DNA from: Thiomicrorhabdus heinhorstiae
Lineage (GTDB): Bacteria > Pseudomonadota > Gammaproteobacteria > Thiomicrospirales > Thiomicrospiraceae
Direction of reading: 5' to 3'
DNA: 64,000 bases
NCBI RefSeq assembly: GCF_013391765.2
Contig: NZ_JACBGI020000008.1
Location: 1-64,000 of the forward strand
Made by a program: the position numbers and the translations under genes. Below are positions 7,963 to 15,991 of this stretch, one piece after another; position 1 is the stretch's first letter; each line of letters begins with the position of its first letter. Under the pieces are notes generated by a model, which worked only from the letters and a program-made list of their open reading frames with translations, was not told the origin of the DNA and searched no databases.

Positions 7963-10900
7963 TTATTTTTCTTTATGCAGAAAACGGAAAGCTTCTACTA
8001 TGGCATTGGCAACTTCATGTGGTGCCGAGTAGTAGAATTCCTGCCATGCCTGTTCGCGCATGCCTTCGTAGGCGATCATTTCATTGCCTTCTTTGGATAG
8101 CCAGCGCAAACGTACCGCATGACCGACCAGCACATCCAGGAACATGGAATCATCGGTATGCATGTCGGGATTGGCTTTCATTATCAGACCGAGCACCATC
8201 AGAGCTTCATAGTACAAGCGGCGAACTTCCGGTACAGGAGTCTTGTTCAGCAGATGGTCGACCTTATCCTGAAACAGTTTTTCGCCGCGAGTCATATTGG
8301 CGGATAAGGCGTGATCCAAGCGGCGTTTCGGATTCCATTGGTCGCCGATAATCAGCCCGGCTGTCTGGTTGACGACATCCCATACACCTTCGTAGAAACC
8401 TTCCGGATAACGTCCGATACTGCCGTTGATCTTACGCCAATGGTGCCAGTCGTCGGCATCTCCAAGTTCAGGGTCCATGTCGGCGGCAAATTGCGGAAGA
8501 ACCAGATCGTCATCGCTATTGTCGAATTTCATCAGTTCGCGCTGGTAGAGTTCTTCCTGCACGTCGGCATAGTGTTCCAGAACATATTCAAGGGCCTGAG
8601 CGATTTCGAACGGTGCCTTGGTCATAAGCAGATCCAAGGCGTCGTCGGCGCTGAAATCCTCTTCGGTATGACGGATATGGCCGGCGAGAAGCTGTAACAG
8701 TTGTCCGGTACGGATCAGAGTCATATTGCTCAATAGTTTCGGGCGCGATTTGATGATTAGTCCGAGATTCAAAATCAGCTCTTGAGTCAGAATCTGCGCC
8801 CGAAGATCGTCGGAGTTGAACTCTTTGATGATGCGCATGATTTCACCGGCACCGGCCGGTTGTCTGAAAGTCGAATGCTTACTGTATTGGCGGGAAACGC
8901 TCAAAGCGATTTTACGCACCAGAATTTCGGTTACTGCGCCTTCCAGATTGATGTCGTGCTTATTGAGCCATGCGGCGGCTCGACGGGTAATATCCCAGGT
9001 GTTCTGTTCACTGGCGCGAATATAGACTTCTTCCATCAGCATTTCAAGCTGGCAGGCTTCGCCGCCAGAGCCTTTCAGGCCGGTATCAAATTCTCCGCTA
9101 TGACGGCTGAACAGAACTTCCAGAATGCTGAACTGATCCTGCAGATTGTCGACATGGATCAATTGTGCGACCAGCGCTTCGTCACTCCATTCGTTGCATA
9201 CGGCAAGGTCCAGTGTGGATTCGGATTCTTCGCCGATTGGTTGCAATACCAGGCAAGGGTTGCTGCGCATCTGCTGTTCTTCATCTCTACCCGGAGCTTG
9301 CTGAAGGTAATGCAAACTGCGGCGCGCCGAAGTCGGGATGAAATTCTTTATCGGACCTAATTTCACCGGAATATCACTGCATCGTCCGTGTCGACACTCT
9401 TCCATAAACTCCAGTAAGGCCTGGTTGCCGCCTTTGCTGAGCATTCCCTGATTGATCACCATCACGACTAGCGGTCGACCCGGTAAATTCCACTGGCGGT
9501 AAATATAGCCCATTTCCATTTTTAGACGTCGCACCAGCATACGATTGTCCTGGGTCAGATAGAAATCGTGGCGGTTGAGAAACTGTGGCTGGAAAATAAA
9601 GCGGTTGCCCTCAAATTCGTATACGCAGGAAGTTGCCAGACCGCGCGGGTTTCTGTGCGGGCGTCCGCTGAGTCCGAGGCGTTCGCAGCGTCCGAGCCAT
9701 TCAAAGGCGTCGGCAAGCGAGCTGGCCTGCAGAATATGGATCGGTTTGAGTTGATCAAGGGTTTGCGTTACCAAGCCGTATTCATGCAGCTTGTCACGTA
9801 CGCTGTCGTTTTCGGCAACCAGAGAGAATTGAATCTGTTTGCCGAGGTTTCTGCCGATGTAGGTGTGGCGATCCAGAGGATCGATGTCTTCGGCATCCAA
9901 CAGGCCGTCCTGTACCAGTGAGCCGAGAATATACAGACTCTGTGCCCAGACCAGAGGAACGTTTTCATTTGGTTCGCGTTCCTGTGATCCCGGGTTTTCA
10001 CGTTCGGCTTCGATTTTGTCCAATGGAACAAAATACAGTTCCGGCAGCAGTTTCTGGCCGTTCTGTTCGACCAGAAGTTCTTCGAGCTTTTCGCGGTATT
10101 CTCTGGCCAGTTCCGGTTGATCGGTAAACAGGTAGTGGAGCAGCAGATAGGTGAAGAACAGCGGCCATTCGCATTCGATATGTTCGAACTGTTTCATCTC
10201 TTCCGGTTCGTAGTGCAGTCGGTTATGATCTTCGTTCGCCGCCTGATGACCGTCGCGCAGGAAACGCTTGCATCCGTAACGTCCGGCTAGCTTTGTTACC
10301 ACTTCGTTTAAAGTCAGGTCGACCAGTTCCGAGTCTTCAACCGCAAATGCCGGATAACCGATCACGCTCAGGGTGGCGGCGTCGACTTCCTTGGAAAGCG
10401 ATTCGGACGGCAGGGCGGTTTCAAGGGTGATGCGTGCGCGGGCGATTTCGTCCGGAACGACATGGATTACGCTGTCGATACCGCCTTCGGAACCGAAACA
10501 GTTAAAACCGTCCATGGCTTCCAGAGCGGCTTTGGCCATCCCGACCGAGCTGCTGTTGACTTCGGCGATCCCGTGGTTGATTTTGTTGCCGCGCTCCCAG
10601 ATGCCATAGTCAGGAGTACGGTAAGAGCGACCGATATAGTGAACGAGGTTTTGCACGAACTGCACTTCGTCCATCGAGAAGATGATTCGCAAACCGGAAG
10701 CGGTCATTTGGCCCAGCATCAGCAGATATAGACTGGTTGCATCCAATTGCAGGTGACCCCATTCGTCGTCACCGACGACCGGATCACCGCTGCCGGTAGC
10801 GTATTTTGCATGCAACGCATCCAGAGGGTCTTGTGTGTATTTAAAGGCTTCTACCTTGTGGGATTGCTTCATCATGGCGATCAAAAGACCGCGCATCAAT

Positions 10901-11151
10901 TTTACAACGCTTTGTTCCAATAAGACCGCGCGTCCTTTGGTATCGTCTACCTTGCGATATGCCAAGCCAAGTCCCCAGGCTGCGAGAATACTGTAGACAT
11001 TATCGCGGACCCAGGCATCGGTATAGTCGCCGTGGGCGGTGATGGCTGTACTGGCGGGGAGTAAACCGGTGATTGGGTTTTGGCGGGCAAGAATAATGTC
11101 TGATACTTGTTGGTAGTAGCGGTCTAATGTTGGTAAAACGTCATTGTTCAT
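7963..11151 (-). CDS. GH15-like protein related to phosphorylase kinase alpha/beta subunits
   Basis: A 1062-residue protein. The N-terminal half (to about residue 400) is an (alpha/alpha)6 barrel of the glucoamylase type with DAWVRDNVYSILAAW, DYGIWERGNK near residue 188 and ECEWPLFFTY near 335. The WER and ECEW glutamates sit where GH15 enzymes carry their acid and base. The C-terminal half resembles the C-terminal part of eukaryotic phosphorylase kinase regulatory subunits (segments around TWDITRRAAAWL and AVTEILVRK). No signal peptide, so it is cytoplasmic. AGGAAA precedes the start by about ten bases. It probably acts on or senses alpha-glucans; whether it hydrolyses them is not clear. Confidence 0.8.
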   Translation of the reverse strand: MNNDVLPTLDRYYQQVSDIILARQNPITGLLPASTAITAHGDYTDAWVRDNVYSILAAWGLGLAYRKVDDTKGRAVLLEQSVVKLMRGLLIAMMKQSHKVEAFKYTQDPLDALHAKYATGSGDPVVGDDEWGHLQLDATSLYLLMLGQMTASGLRIIFSMDEVQFVQNLVHYIGRSYRTPDYGIWERGNKINHGIAEVNSSSVGMAKAALEAMDGFNCFGSEGGIDSVIHVVPDEIARARITLETALPSESLSKEVDAATLSVIGYPAFAVEDSELVDLTLNEVVTKLAGRYGCKRFLRDGHQAANEDHNRLHYEPEEMKQFEHIECEWPLFFTYLLLHYLFTDQPELAREYREKLEELLVEQNGQKLLPELYFVPLDKIEAERENPGSQEREPNENVPLVWAQSLYILGSLVQDGLLDAEDIDPLDRHTYIGRNLGKQIQFSLVAENDSVRDKLHEYGLVTQTLDQLKPIHILQASSLADAFEWLGRCERLGLSGRPHRNPRGLATSCVYEFEGNRFIFQPQFLNRHDFYLTQDNRMLVRRLKMEMGYIYRQWNLPGRPLVVMVINQGMLSKGGNQALLEFMEECRHGRCSDIPVKLGPIKNFIPTSARRSLHYLQQAPGRDEEQQMRSNPCLVLQPIGEESESTLDLAVCNEWSDEALVAQLIHVDNLQDQFSILEVLFSRHSGEFDTGLKGSGGEACQLEMLMEEVYIRASEQNTWDITRRAAAWLNKHDINLEGAVTEILVRKIALSVSRQYSKHSTFRQPAGAGEIMRIIKEFNSDDLRAQILTQELILNLGLIIKSRPKLLSNMTLIRTGQLLQLLAGHIRHTEEDFSADDALDLLMTKAPFEIAQALEYVLEHYADVQEELYQRELMKFDNSDDDLVLPQFAADMDPELGDADDWHHWRKINGSIGRYPEGFYEGVWDVVNQTAGLIIGDQWNPKRRLDHALSANMTRGEKLFQDKVDHLLNKTPVPEVRRLYYEALMVLGLIMKANPDMHTDDSMFLDVLVGHAVRLRWLSKEGNEMIAYEGMREQAWQEFYYSAPHEVANAIVEAFRFLHKEK

Positions 11152-11560
11152 ATTGTTTGTTTCCTATCTATCCTGATAGTTTCCGTGTAATGGGAGATGG
11201 ATGTTTAGGGAATCTTTCAATCTTCTAACATGATTTCGGGAATAAGTGGAACCTAACGGTAGGTGTCCGCTTGTTCGCAAAAACATATTTTTGTATTTCG
11301 AGTGCTACCGGGCCTTGTGTTTTATTTTTGCTTGTCGAATGGTCTTGTTTTTAAGCCGTTCAATCGTAGTAAGGTCGGATTTGTAGGTTTTTTCGATTTA
11401 AAGGAATTCCAGAGAAATCTTGGATTAATAATAGCAGAGAGTAGGGAATGGTAAAGCTTCAATTAGCATAGTTAGTGAAATAATGGCTTCTCCGCTGATG
11501 AGCGAAGCGTCTGACGCTGTTATGGAGCGTTTCCGGTGTTAAAGACAAATTTATTCAACT
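11152..11560. other. Intergenic region, nothing clear
   Basis: About 400 bases between the GH15-like gene and the next minus-strand gene. It presumably carries the promoter for the GH15-glk pair. A 63-residue reading frame on the plus strand (11263-11454) has no Shine-Dalgarno or recognisable content. I see no repeat or RNA. Confidence 0.5.
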
Positions 11561-12052
11561 TTATTTTACGGTGCAAACCGACGACCATCGTTTATAGGCT
11601 TTGCTAAATCCCTGCAATGAAATTTTGTCAGCGAGATAACCGTCGCTATAGGTTGATCGAGCCTTAATATAAAGATGATTGCCTCGTTTCATCTGGTGTA
11701 CCAGCAAGAAGATTTGCGCCTGAGTAAAATCGGTAAAGGCAATTTTTTTATAGGTTGGCAATGAACCGGCGACCGACCCGGGTTCTCTTTTATCAATTCG
11801 AAAATCGATATTGGCGTTTGTGTTTTTTGCGGAAAAAATCCTGTTGGATCTTATCGTGTATTGCTTTTCCCCCTTAAAACACTCAAAGCCAATGCTGTTG
11901 CCTTTTTCGCCGGGTGAGGACAGTAACAGAGTCGATACATCATCGGTTATAGGGTCAATATCTATAGAAACTGCCCATTTTCCAAACTTTTCCGAGCCTG
12001 CAGCGGTGTTCGCCGATAGCAATGCCAGCGCTAGAAAGGCAATCGGATGCAT
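11561..12052 (-). CDS. Hypothetical secreted protein (VasI/IalB-like shape)
   Basis: A 163-residue protein with a signal peptide (MHPIAFLALALLSANTAAGS). The start at 12052 is chosen because AGGAA lies seven bases upstream; a frame-extending ATG at 12079 is possible. The mature part has a pattern seen in small exported beta-sandwich proteins such as type VI-associated VasI: GKWAVSIDIDPITDDVS near the start, one Cys mid-way (FECFKG), an FRIDKRE strand, and a C-terminal LQGFSKAYKRWSSVC. The two Cys could form a disulfide. The same general design appears in the unrelated-looking gene at 27672-28421. No type VI secretion genes are present. Confidence 0.6.
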   Translation of the reverse strand: MHPIAFLALALLSANTAAGSEKFGKWAVSIDIDPITDDVSTLLLSSPGEKGNSIGFECFKGEKQYTIRSNRIFSAKNTNANIDFRIDKREPGSVAGSLPTYKKIAFTDFTQAQIFLLVHQMKRGNHLYIKARSTYSDGYLADKISLQGFSKAYKRWSSVCTVK

Positions 12053-12242
12053 GAAATATTTCCTGTTAATCACCGTCACGAATAAATTCTCAGTTATTGA
12101 TGGAGCAAAGATAGTCTTTGAACAAAGATACTACGGATAAAGATATTACGAATTATGCCATCATGCAACGGATTTGCAGTTTGGAATCGTTAGGAACGAA
12201 GGAGTCGATTTTCTGGTTTTACCGGAGAAGTGGCAAACAGCA

Positions 12243-12848
12243 TCAACTCTGTTCGATGGCAGTGTCTACAAGTACCTTGGCCGCCATTTTGGCGTGCATT
12301 GCCGGTTCCGAAGATTGTAGTGTCACTGCACCGACAATCGCACCGTCGACGAGTATGCCGAGTTGTTCAGTGATCAGGCGAGGGTCCATAACTCCGGCCG
12401 CTAAGGCCAGTTCACGGATAAAATTGTTGGTGTTTTCCCGGTGTTGCAGGGCGAGTTCCTGAATTGATTCGTCCTGCTTATGGTTTTCCATCACAGCGTT
12501 GATGAAAGCGCAGCCAAAAAATGACTCATCTTCGAACCACTCCTTAAGTGCATCGAATATGCATAGCAATCGATCGCGTGGCGAAACAGCGTTGTTATTT
12601 ATATAGTCACGGAACCAGTCGAGCCATAATATGCTTTCTCGTTCCAGTACGGCACGCACAAGGTTTTCTTTGGAGTTGAAATGCTTATAGAGGGTTCGGC
12701 GTGCGACACCGGATTCGTCCAGCACTTTTTTAATGCCGGTGGCGTGAATGCCGTCACGACAGAACAGTTCGTTGGCCACAGATAACAGACGTTCCGAAGA
12801 ACAGTTGTCCGTTTTGGTAGCATTGCGCTGGTAGCATACGCGTTTCAA
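12243..12848 (-). CDS. TetR/AcrR-family transcriptional regulator
   Basis: A 201-residue regulator. Residues about 15-65 are a TetR-type helix-turn-helix domain (LFCRDGIHATGIKKVLDESGVARRTLYKHFNSK contains the recognition helix), followed by an all-helical ligand domain with a TetR_C-like end. The TTG at 12848 is preferred over the frame-extending ATG at 12983: AGGAG lies seven bases upstream and the family alignment begins shortly after it. It is transcribed away from the eight-gene operon starting at 13621. By position it is the likely repressor of that operon, acting at the palindrome 13524-13541. The ligand is unknown. Confidence 0.85.
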   Translation of the reverse strand: MKRVCYQRNATKTDNCSSERLLSVANELFCRDGIHATGIKKVLDESGVARRTLYKHFNSKENLVRAVLERESILWLDWFRDYINNNAVSPRDRLLCIFDALKEWFEDESFFGCAFINAVMENHKQDESIQELALQHRENTNNFIRELALAAGVMDPRLITEQLGILVDGAIVGAVTLQSSEPAMHAKMAAKVLVDTAIEQS

Positions 12849-13350
12849 GCCGATTCTCCTGACTGTTGTAAGCTTCTCGCTTTGAGTGACATGCTGAAGA
12901 GTTTCCTGCGAGATTATTTGACCGGATATTCCCAGGAAGTTAAGCCTCCGAGAGAATTGCCGGTTTTGCAGCCCTTTCAACAATGTGCTTGAGAGTTTTA
13001 ATGACCAAGGTTCAAGTTAAGCAAAAATCACCTGCTTAGGGTGAAGATTCTCATCTCCAGGTTCCTTTAAGAACACCTCTTTCTATGCGCTTATGATGCT
13101 TTATCTCAGAGTTCAAATCACGCTATCAAAGATCTCATAATTCTGTTTTCAAGGTTCTGACGATCAGCGGCATTCTACAAGTGGGATGCTTGCAATATTG
13201 TTCTTCGATTTATTCGTTAGTATAAGTTCGAAGAATTCGGACCTTTAATTTCGCTATCTTAAGGATGAGGTCTCTTTTAGTCAATGTCTGTTGCTGGCTT
13301 GGAAAAGTGTTTCGAGCGTGAACATAAATCGAAAACCGTGTTACAGAATG

Positions 13351-13388
13351 GTGCGCAAGCATATTAGATGTTCCTTAATCGTGCGCAA
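13351..13388 (+). promoter_or_regulatory. Paired GTGCGCAA repeats, candidate enhancer-binding-protein sites
   Basis: GTGCGCAA occurs at 13351-13358 and again at 13381-13388, start-to-start distance 30 bp, about three helical turns. Each contains the self-complementary core TGCGCA. If transcription starts near 13523, the sites lie about 135-172 bp upstream, a usual position for sigma54 activators. They do not match the NtrC consensus well, so the activator is unknown. Confidence 0.4.
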
Positions 13389-13496
13389 TATTCTTTCCGG
13401 GCGACGTCTTTTTTCTGTAGGTGGTAGTAAGTAAAAATATATAAAAATCAATAATTTATTGATTGTTTTTCGGTCTTTTAGGCTTCAGGTTTTTTA

Positions 13497-13513
13497 TTGG
13501 CACGTCTTTTGTT
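13497..13513 (+). promoter_or_regulatory. Candidate sigma54 (-24/-12) promoter
   Basis: TTGGCACG-TCTT-TTGTT matches the RpoN consensus TGGCACG-N4-TTGC with the invariant GG and G ten bases apart; the only departure is T for C after the -12 G. Transcription would start near 13523, directly at the palindrome 13524-13541. An alternative sigma70 reading (TTGGCA at 13497 with TAGCAT at 13518, 15-bp spacer) is poorer. Confidence 0.6.
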
Positions 13514-13523
13514 TAGTTAGCAT

Positions 13524-13541
13524 GGAGACCGATTGGTCTCC
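13524..13541. promoter_or_regulatory. Palindromic operator, likely TetR-family binding site
   Basis: GGAGACC-GATT-GGTCTCC: two perfect 7-base arms around a 4-base centre. The AGACC-N4-GGTCT shape resembles known TetR-family boxes such as that of NemR. It lies right at the start site predicted from the -24/-12 element and 79 bases before the first start codon. I saw no second copy next to the regulator gene. Confidence 0.65.
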
Positions 13542-13620
13542 TCTCTTCCCATCGTTCAATGAGGGCAGCCAGATAATGACTGTCTGATTGATTACTTGTA
13601 TTTTTGTAGGAGCTACACCC

Positions 13621-14688
13621 ATGAAAAGCGACTTATTTAACTGGTTTCGATCTCACGACCTTATCAATAATAAAACTGATGAAACTGATCACGGACGCCG
13701 TGATTTTTTACGTACCGGCTGTTCTTGTTGTGCGACGCTTGCGCTGACTCCGGCGGCTGGCGTCATGCTTGCGGCGGCTGGTCGAGCGGAAGCCGCAGCT
13801 ACCGGTACGACTCTTAAAGTCGGCCATTTACCTGCCGGATGTGTATCGCATGTATTACTGGCAAAAAAACGCGGTATGTTCGCCAAGGCCGGACTTAAGG
13901 TTGACCTGGTTCAGTTCAACGGCCCGGCAGATAATATCCGTGCATTGGTCGCCGGCGAACTGCAGATGATGCACAACCCTTGGACTACAACCATGGCTGC
14001 TTATGCCGAAGGCAGTAAAGACCTGCGCATCATCGGCGGTTCCGGTCTGGCCGGTATCGAGCTGGTAGCGCGTAAGGGCAGTGTTGCCAATGTTAACGAA
14101 TTCATCGGAAAAGCCGGCAAGAAACTCCGCGTAGGTACATTGCGTCTGGATACGCTTGAATTGGTCGCCCACGGTGTGATGTCTCAAAACGGCGTCTCTT
14201 ATGACGATTACGATATGACCTTCTTCCCAAGTATGGTTGGTATGGGTGAAGCACTCATCAACGGTTCCGTAGATGTATGTACCTTGGCTCAGCCTTATGC
14301 AGAAATGGTGGTGAAAGAATCGGGCGGTATCTATCTGGCCGACAGTAACGATGTATGGGGGCCTGAAGCGCCTGACTGCGTTATCACCTCTACGGAAGGT
14401 TTCATGAAAAGCGAAGGTGCCATGGCAACGGACTATATGGCTGTGCTAAAAGCATCCGCAGAATCTTTCTACAATGATTTCGATGCCGCGCTGGATGATT
14501 TGCAACCTCTGTACGGCGTACCACGCGAAATCCTTGCTATTGCTCTTAAACGTCAGTCACCGGACCCATTACTGAATGCCGCTGGTGTATCCGGTATTCG
14601 TAAGGGTGTGAAGTATCTGATCGAACTCGGTTACTTTAAAACCAATATTGCCGACGAAGTACTTAGTCTTGGCCATCAGCCGGTCTGA
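13621..14688 (+). CDS. Tat-exported ABC substrate-binding protein (NMT1/THI5-like)
   Basis: A 355-residue binding protein. The N-terminus carries a twin-arginine motif (GRRDFLRTG near residue 23) followed by a Cys-containing CSCCATLAL stretch and a hydrophobic segment ending near AGRAEAAA, so it should be exported folded through Tat. The mature part begins TTLKVGHLPAGCVSHVLLAKKRGMF, typical of nitrate/taurine/HMP-type binding proteins. ATG 13621 is chosen over 13588 because AGGAG lies eight bases upstream. It leads the operon with its permease and ATPase four and five genes on. The ligand is probably the nitrogen compound degraded by the operon enzymes. Confidence 0.9.
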   Translation: MKSDLFNWFRSHDLINNKTDETDHGRRDFLRTGCSCCATLALTPAAGVMLAAAGRAEAAATGTTLKVGHLPAGCVSHVLLAKKRGMFAKAGLKVDLVQFNGPADNIRALVAGELQMMHNPWTTTMAAYAEGSKDLRIIGGSGLAGIELVARKGSVANVNEFIGKAGKKLRVGTLRLDTLELVAHGVMSQNGVSYDDYDMTFFPSMVGMGEALINGSVDVCTLAQPYAEMVVKESGGIYLADSNDVWGPEAPDCVITSTEGFMKSEGAMATDYMAVLKASAESFYNDFDAALDDLQPLYGVPREILAIALKRQSPDPLLNAAGVSGIRKGVKYLIELGYFKTNIADEVLSLGHQPV

Positions 14689-14718
14689 TATTAAGGATGG
14701 ATTTCAAAGGGAGCAATA

Positions 14719-15984
14719 ATGAGTGAAATAAAACGATACGATACGGTGATCGTCGGCGCGCGCGCCGCTGGTGCATCGTTGGCGATCGAGCTGCAACGCC
14801 TTGGTCAGCGCGTTGCAGTGGTTGATCGCGCGACTTTTCCTTCGGATACCATGTCCAGCCACGTGGTGTATCCGAATACCCTGAAGCGCTTCGAGCGCCT
14901 GGGGGTTTTGCAGGAAATTCTTGATAACGGGCCACCGCCTCTGTACACCTCATGGATTCATGAAAACCGGATGTTTGTTGCACCGCACGCGCCGATCGAC
15001 GGTCGCGACTGGGCCATCTGTATACGTCGCATAACTCTGGACGCCATTATGGTCAATAAGGCGCGCGAAGAGGGCGCGGACATTTATGAAGGTTGGACTA
15101 TGACCGAACTACTGGGTTCAGGCACTGAAGAGGATCCGGTGAATGGTTTTATCGCCAAAAAAGGCGATCAGGTGATTCAGTTTGAAGCCGATGTTGTAGT
15201 GGGTGCCGATGGGGTCAATTCAACCGTTGCCCGATTGGTTGGAGCGCAAAAACGTAAGATCATGCCGACCGATACCATGTTGTATTTTGCCTACTGGAAA
15301 GATGTGGATACACGCAACACCCAGGATTTCTTTTTTGAACCACCGTGGGTTCACGCCCACTTTCCTGCAGATAACGGCTATCACGTGATCACCATGAACG
15401 GTCCGATCAGCGAACGTGCAAATATCAAAAACATGGATGATTTTTACATGGAACGGCTGAAGTCCATACCTGCACTCTGGTCGCGGTTGGAAAATGCGCA
15501 AAAGGTGTCACGCGTCATAGGTACGCCGAAGCTTGAAGGCTACTATCGTGATTCTGTTGGCCCGGGCTGGTTGCTGGTCGGTGATTCTTCTCACTTCAAA
15601 CATCCTGCTGGTGCACAGGGAATCGGCGACGCTTTGCATGCCAGCGAAGCGGTAGCGCCGATGATTGTGGCAAACAACTATCGCAGCGAGTATCCGAAAT
15701 GGCGTGAAAGCGTATCCCGCGAACTCTATGCGTTTTGTAAACACCTTGCCGAAGTGCCTACGGATGAAGGCATGCGCAAAGTAATCGATGCAGCAATTGC
15801 CGATCCGATTCTGGCACGCAATCTGATTGATGTGTGGTGCAGAACCTCCAGTCCGTGGAAGGATGTGATTCCTCGCGCGCCATTCCTTGCCGGCATTATG
15901 GGGGAAAGTGTCGATGCGGTACTGGCTCCTTATGAAGATGAGGCTGAACTTCCTCAAGTAGCGAACCAAGTAGCAACGGCTTGA
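14719..15984 (+). CDS. Group A FAD-dependent monooxygenase-like protein
   Basis: A 421-residue flavoprotein of the p-hydroxybenzoate hydroxylase fold. It has the FAD-binding start YDTVIVGARAAGASLAIEL, the motif VVVGADGVNSTVARLVG near residue 165 (DG motif, FAD and NAD(P)H contacts) and LLVGDSSHFKHPAGAQGIGDAL near residue 290 (GD motif). Such enzymes usually hydroxylate electron-rich rings or open heterocycles using NAD(P)H and O2; geranylgeranyl-reductase-like and halogenase-like relatives also exist. It is the only oxygenase-type enzyme in the operon, so it is the likely first catabolic step. It ends eight bases before the DUF1116 gene. GGGAG precedes the start. Confidence 0.85.
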   Translation: MSEIKRYDTVIVGARAAGASLAIELQRLGQRVAVVDRATFPSDTMSSHVVYPNTLKRFERLGVLQEILDNGPPPLYTSWIHENRMFVAPHAPIDGRDWAICIRRITLDAIMVNKAREEGADIYEGWTMTELLGSGTEEDPVNGFIAKKGDQVIQFEADVVVGADGVNSTVARLVGAQKRKIMPTDTMLYFAYWKDVDTRNTQDFFFEPPWVHAHFPADNGYHVITMNGPISERANIKNMDDFYMERLKSIPALWSRLENAQKVSRVIGTPKLEGYYRDSVGPGWLLVGDSSHFKHPAGAQGIGDALHASEAVAPMIVANNYRSEYPKWRESVSRELYAFCKHLAEVPTDEGMRKVIDAAIADPILARNLIDVWCRTSSPWKDVIPRAPFLAGIMGESVDAVLAPYEDEAELPQVANQVATA

Positions 15985-15991
15985 GAATGCG

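Larger units (their letters stand above)
12849..13620. promoter_or_regulatory. Divergent 772-bp control region between tetR-like gene and catabolic operon
   Basis: No coding region is supported here. Its left part presumably holds the regulator's own promoter. The right part holds, in order, two GTGCGCAA repeats (13351-13358 and 13381-13388), a -24/-12 element (13497-13513) and a palindrome (13524-13541). The length is well above what a simple divergent promoter needs, which fits remote activator binding. Confidence 0.6.

Noticed and set aside
11263-11454. 63-residue plus-strand frame in the 11152-11560 gap
   Set aside because: No ribosome-binding site and no family resemblance.
12849-12983. 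45-residue N-terminal extension of the TetR gene from ATG 12983
   Set aside because: The TTG at 12848 has a good Shine-Dalgarno and fits the family start; the extension shows no domain.
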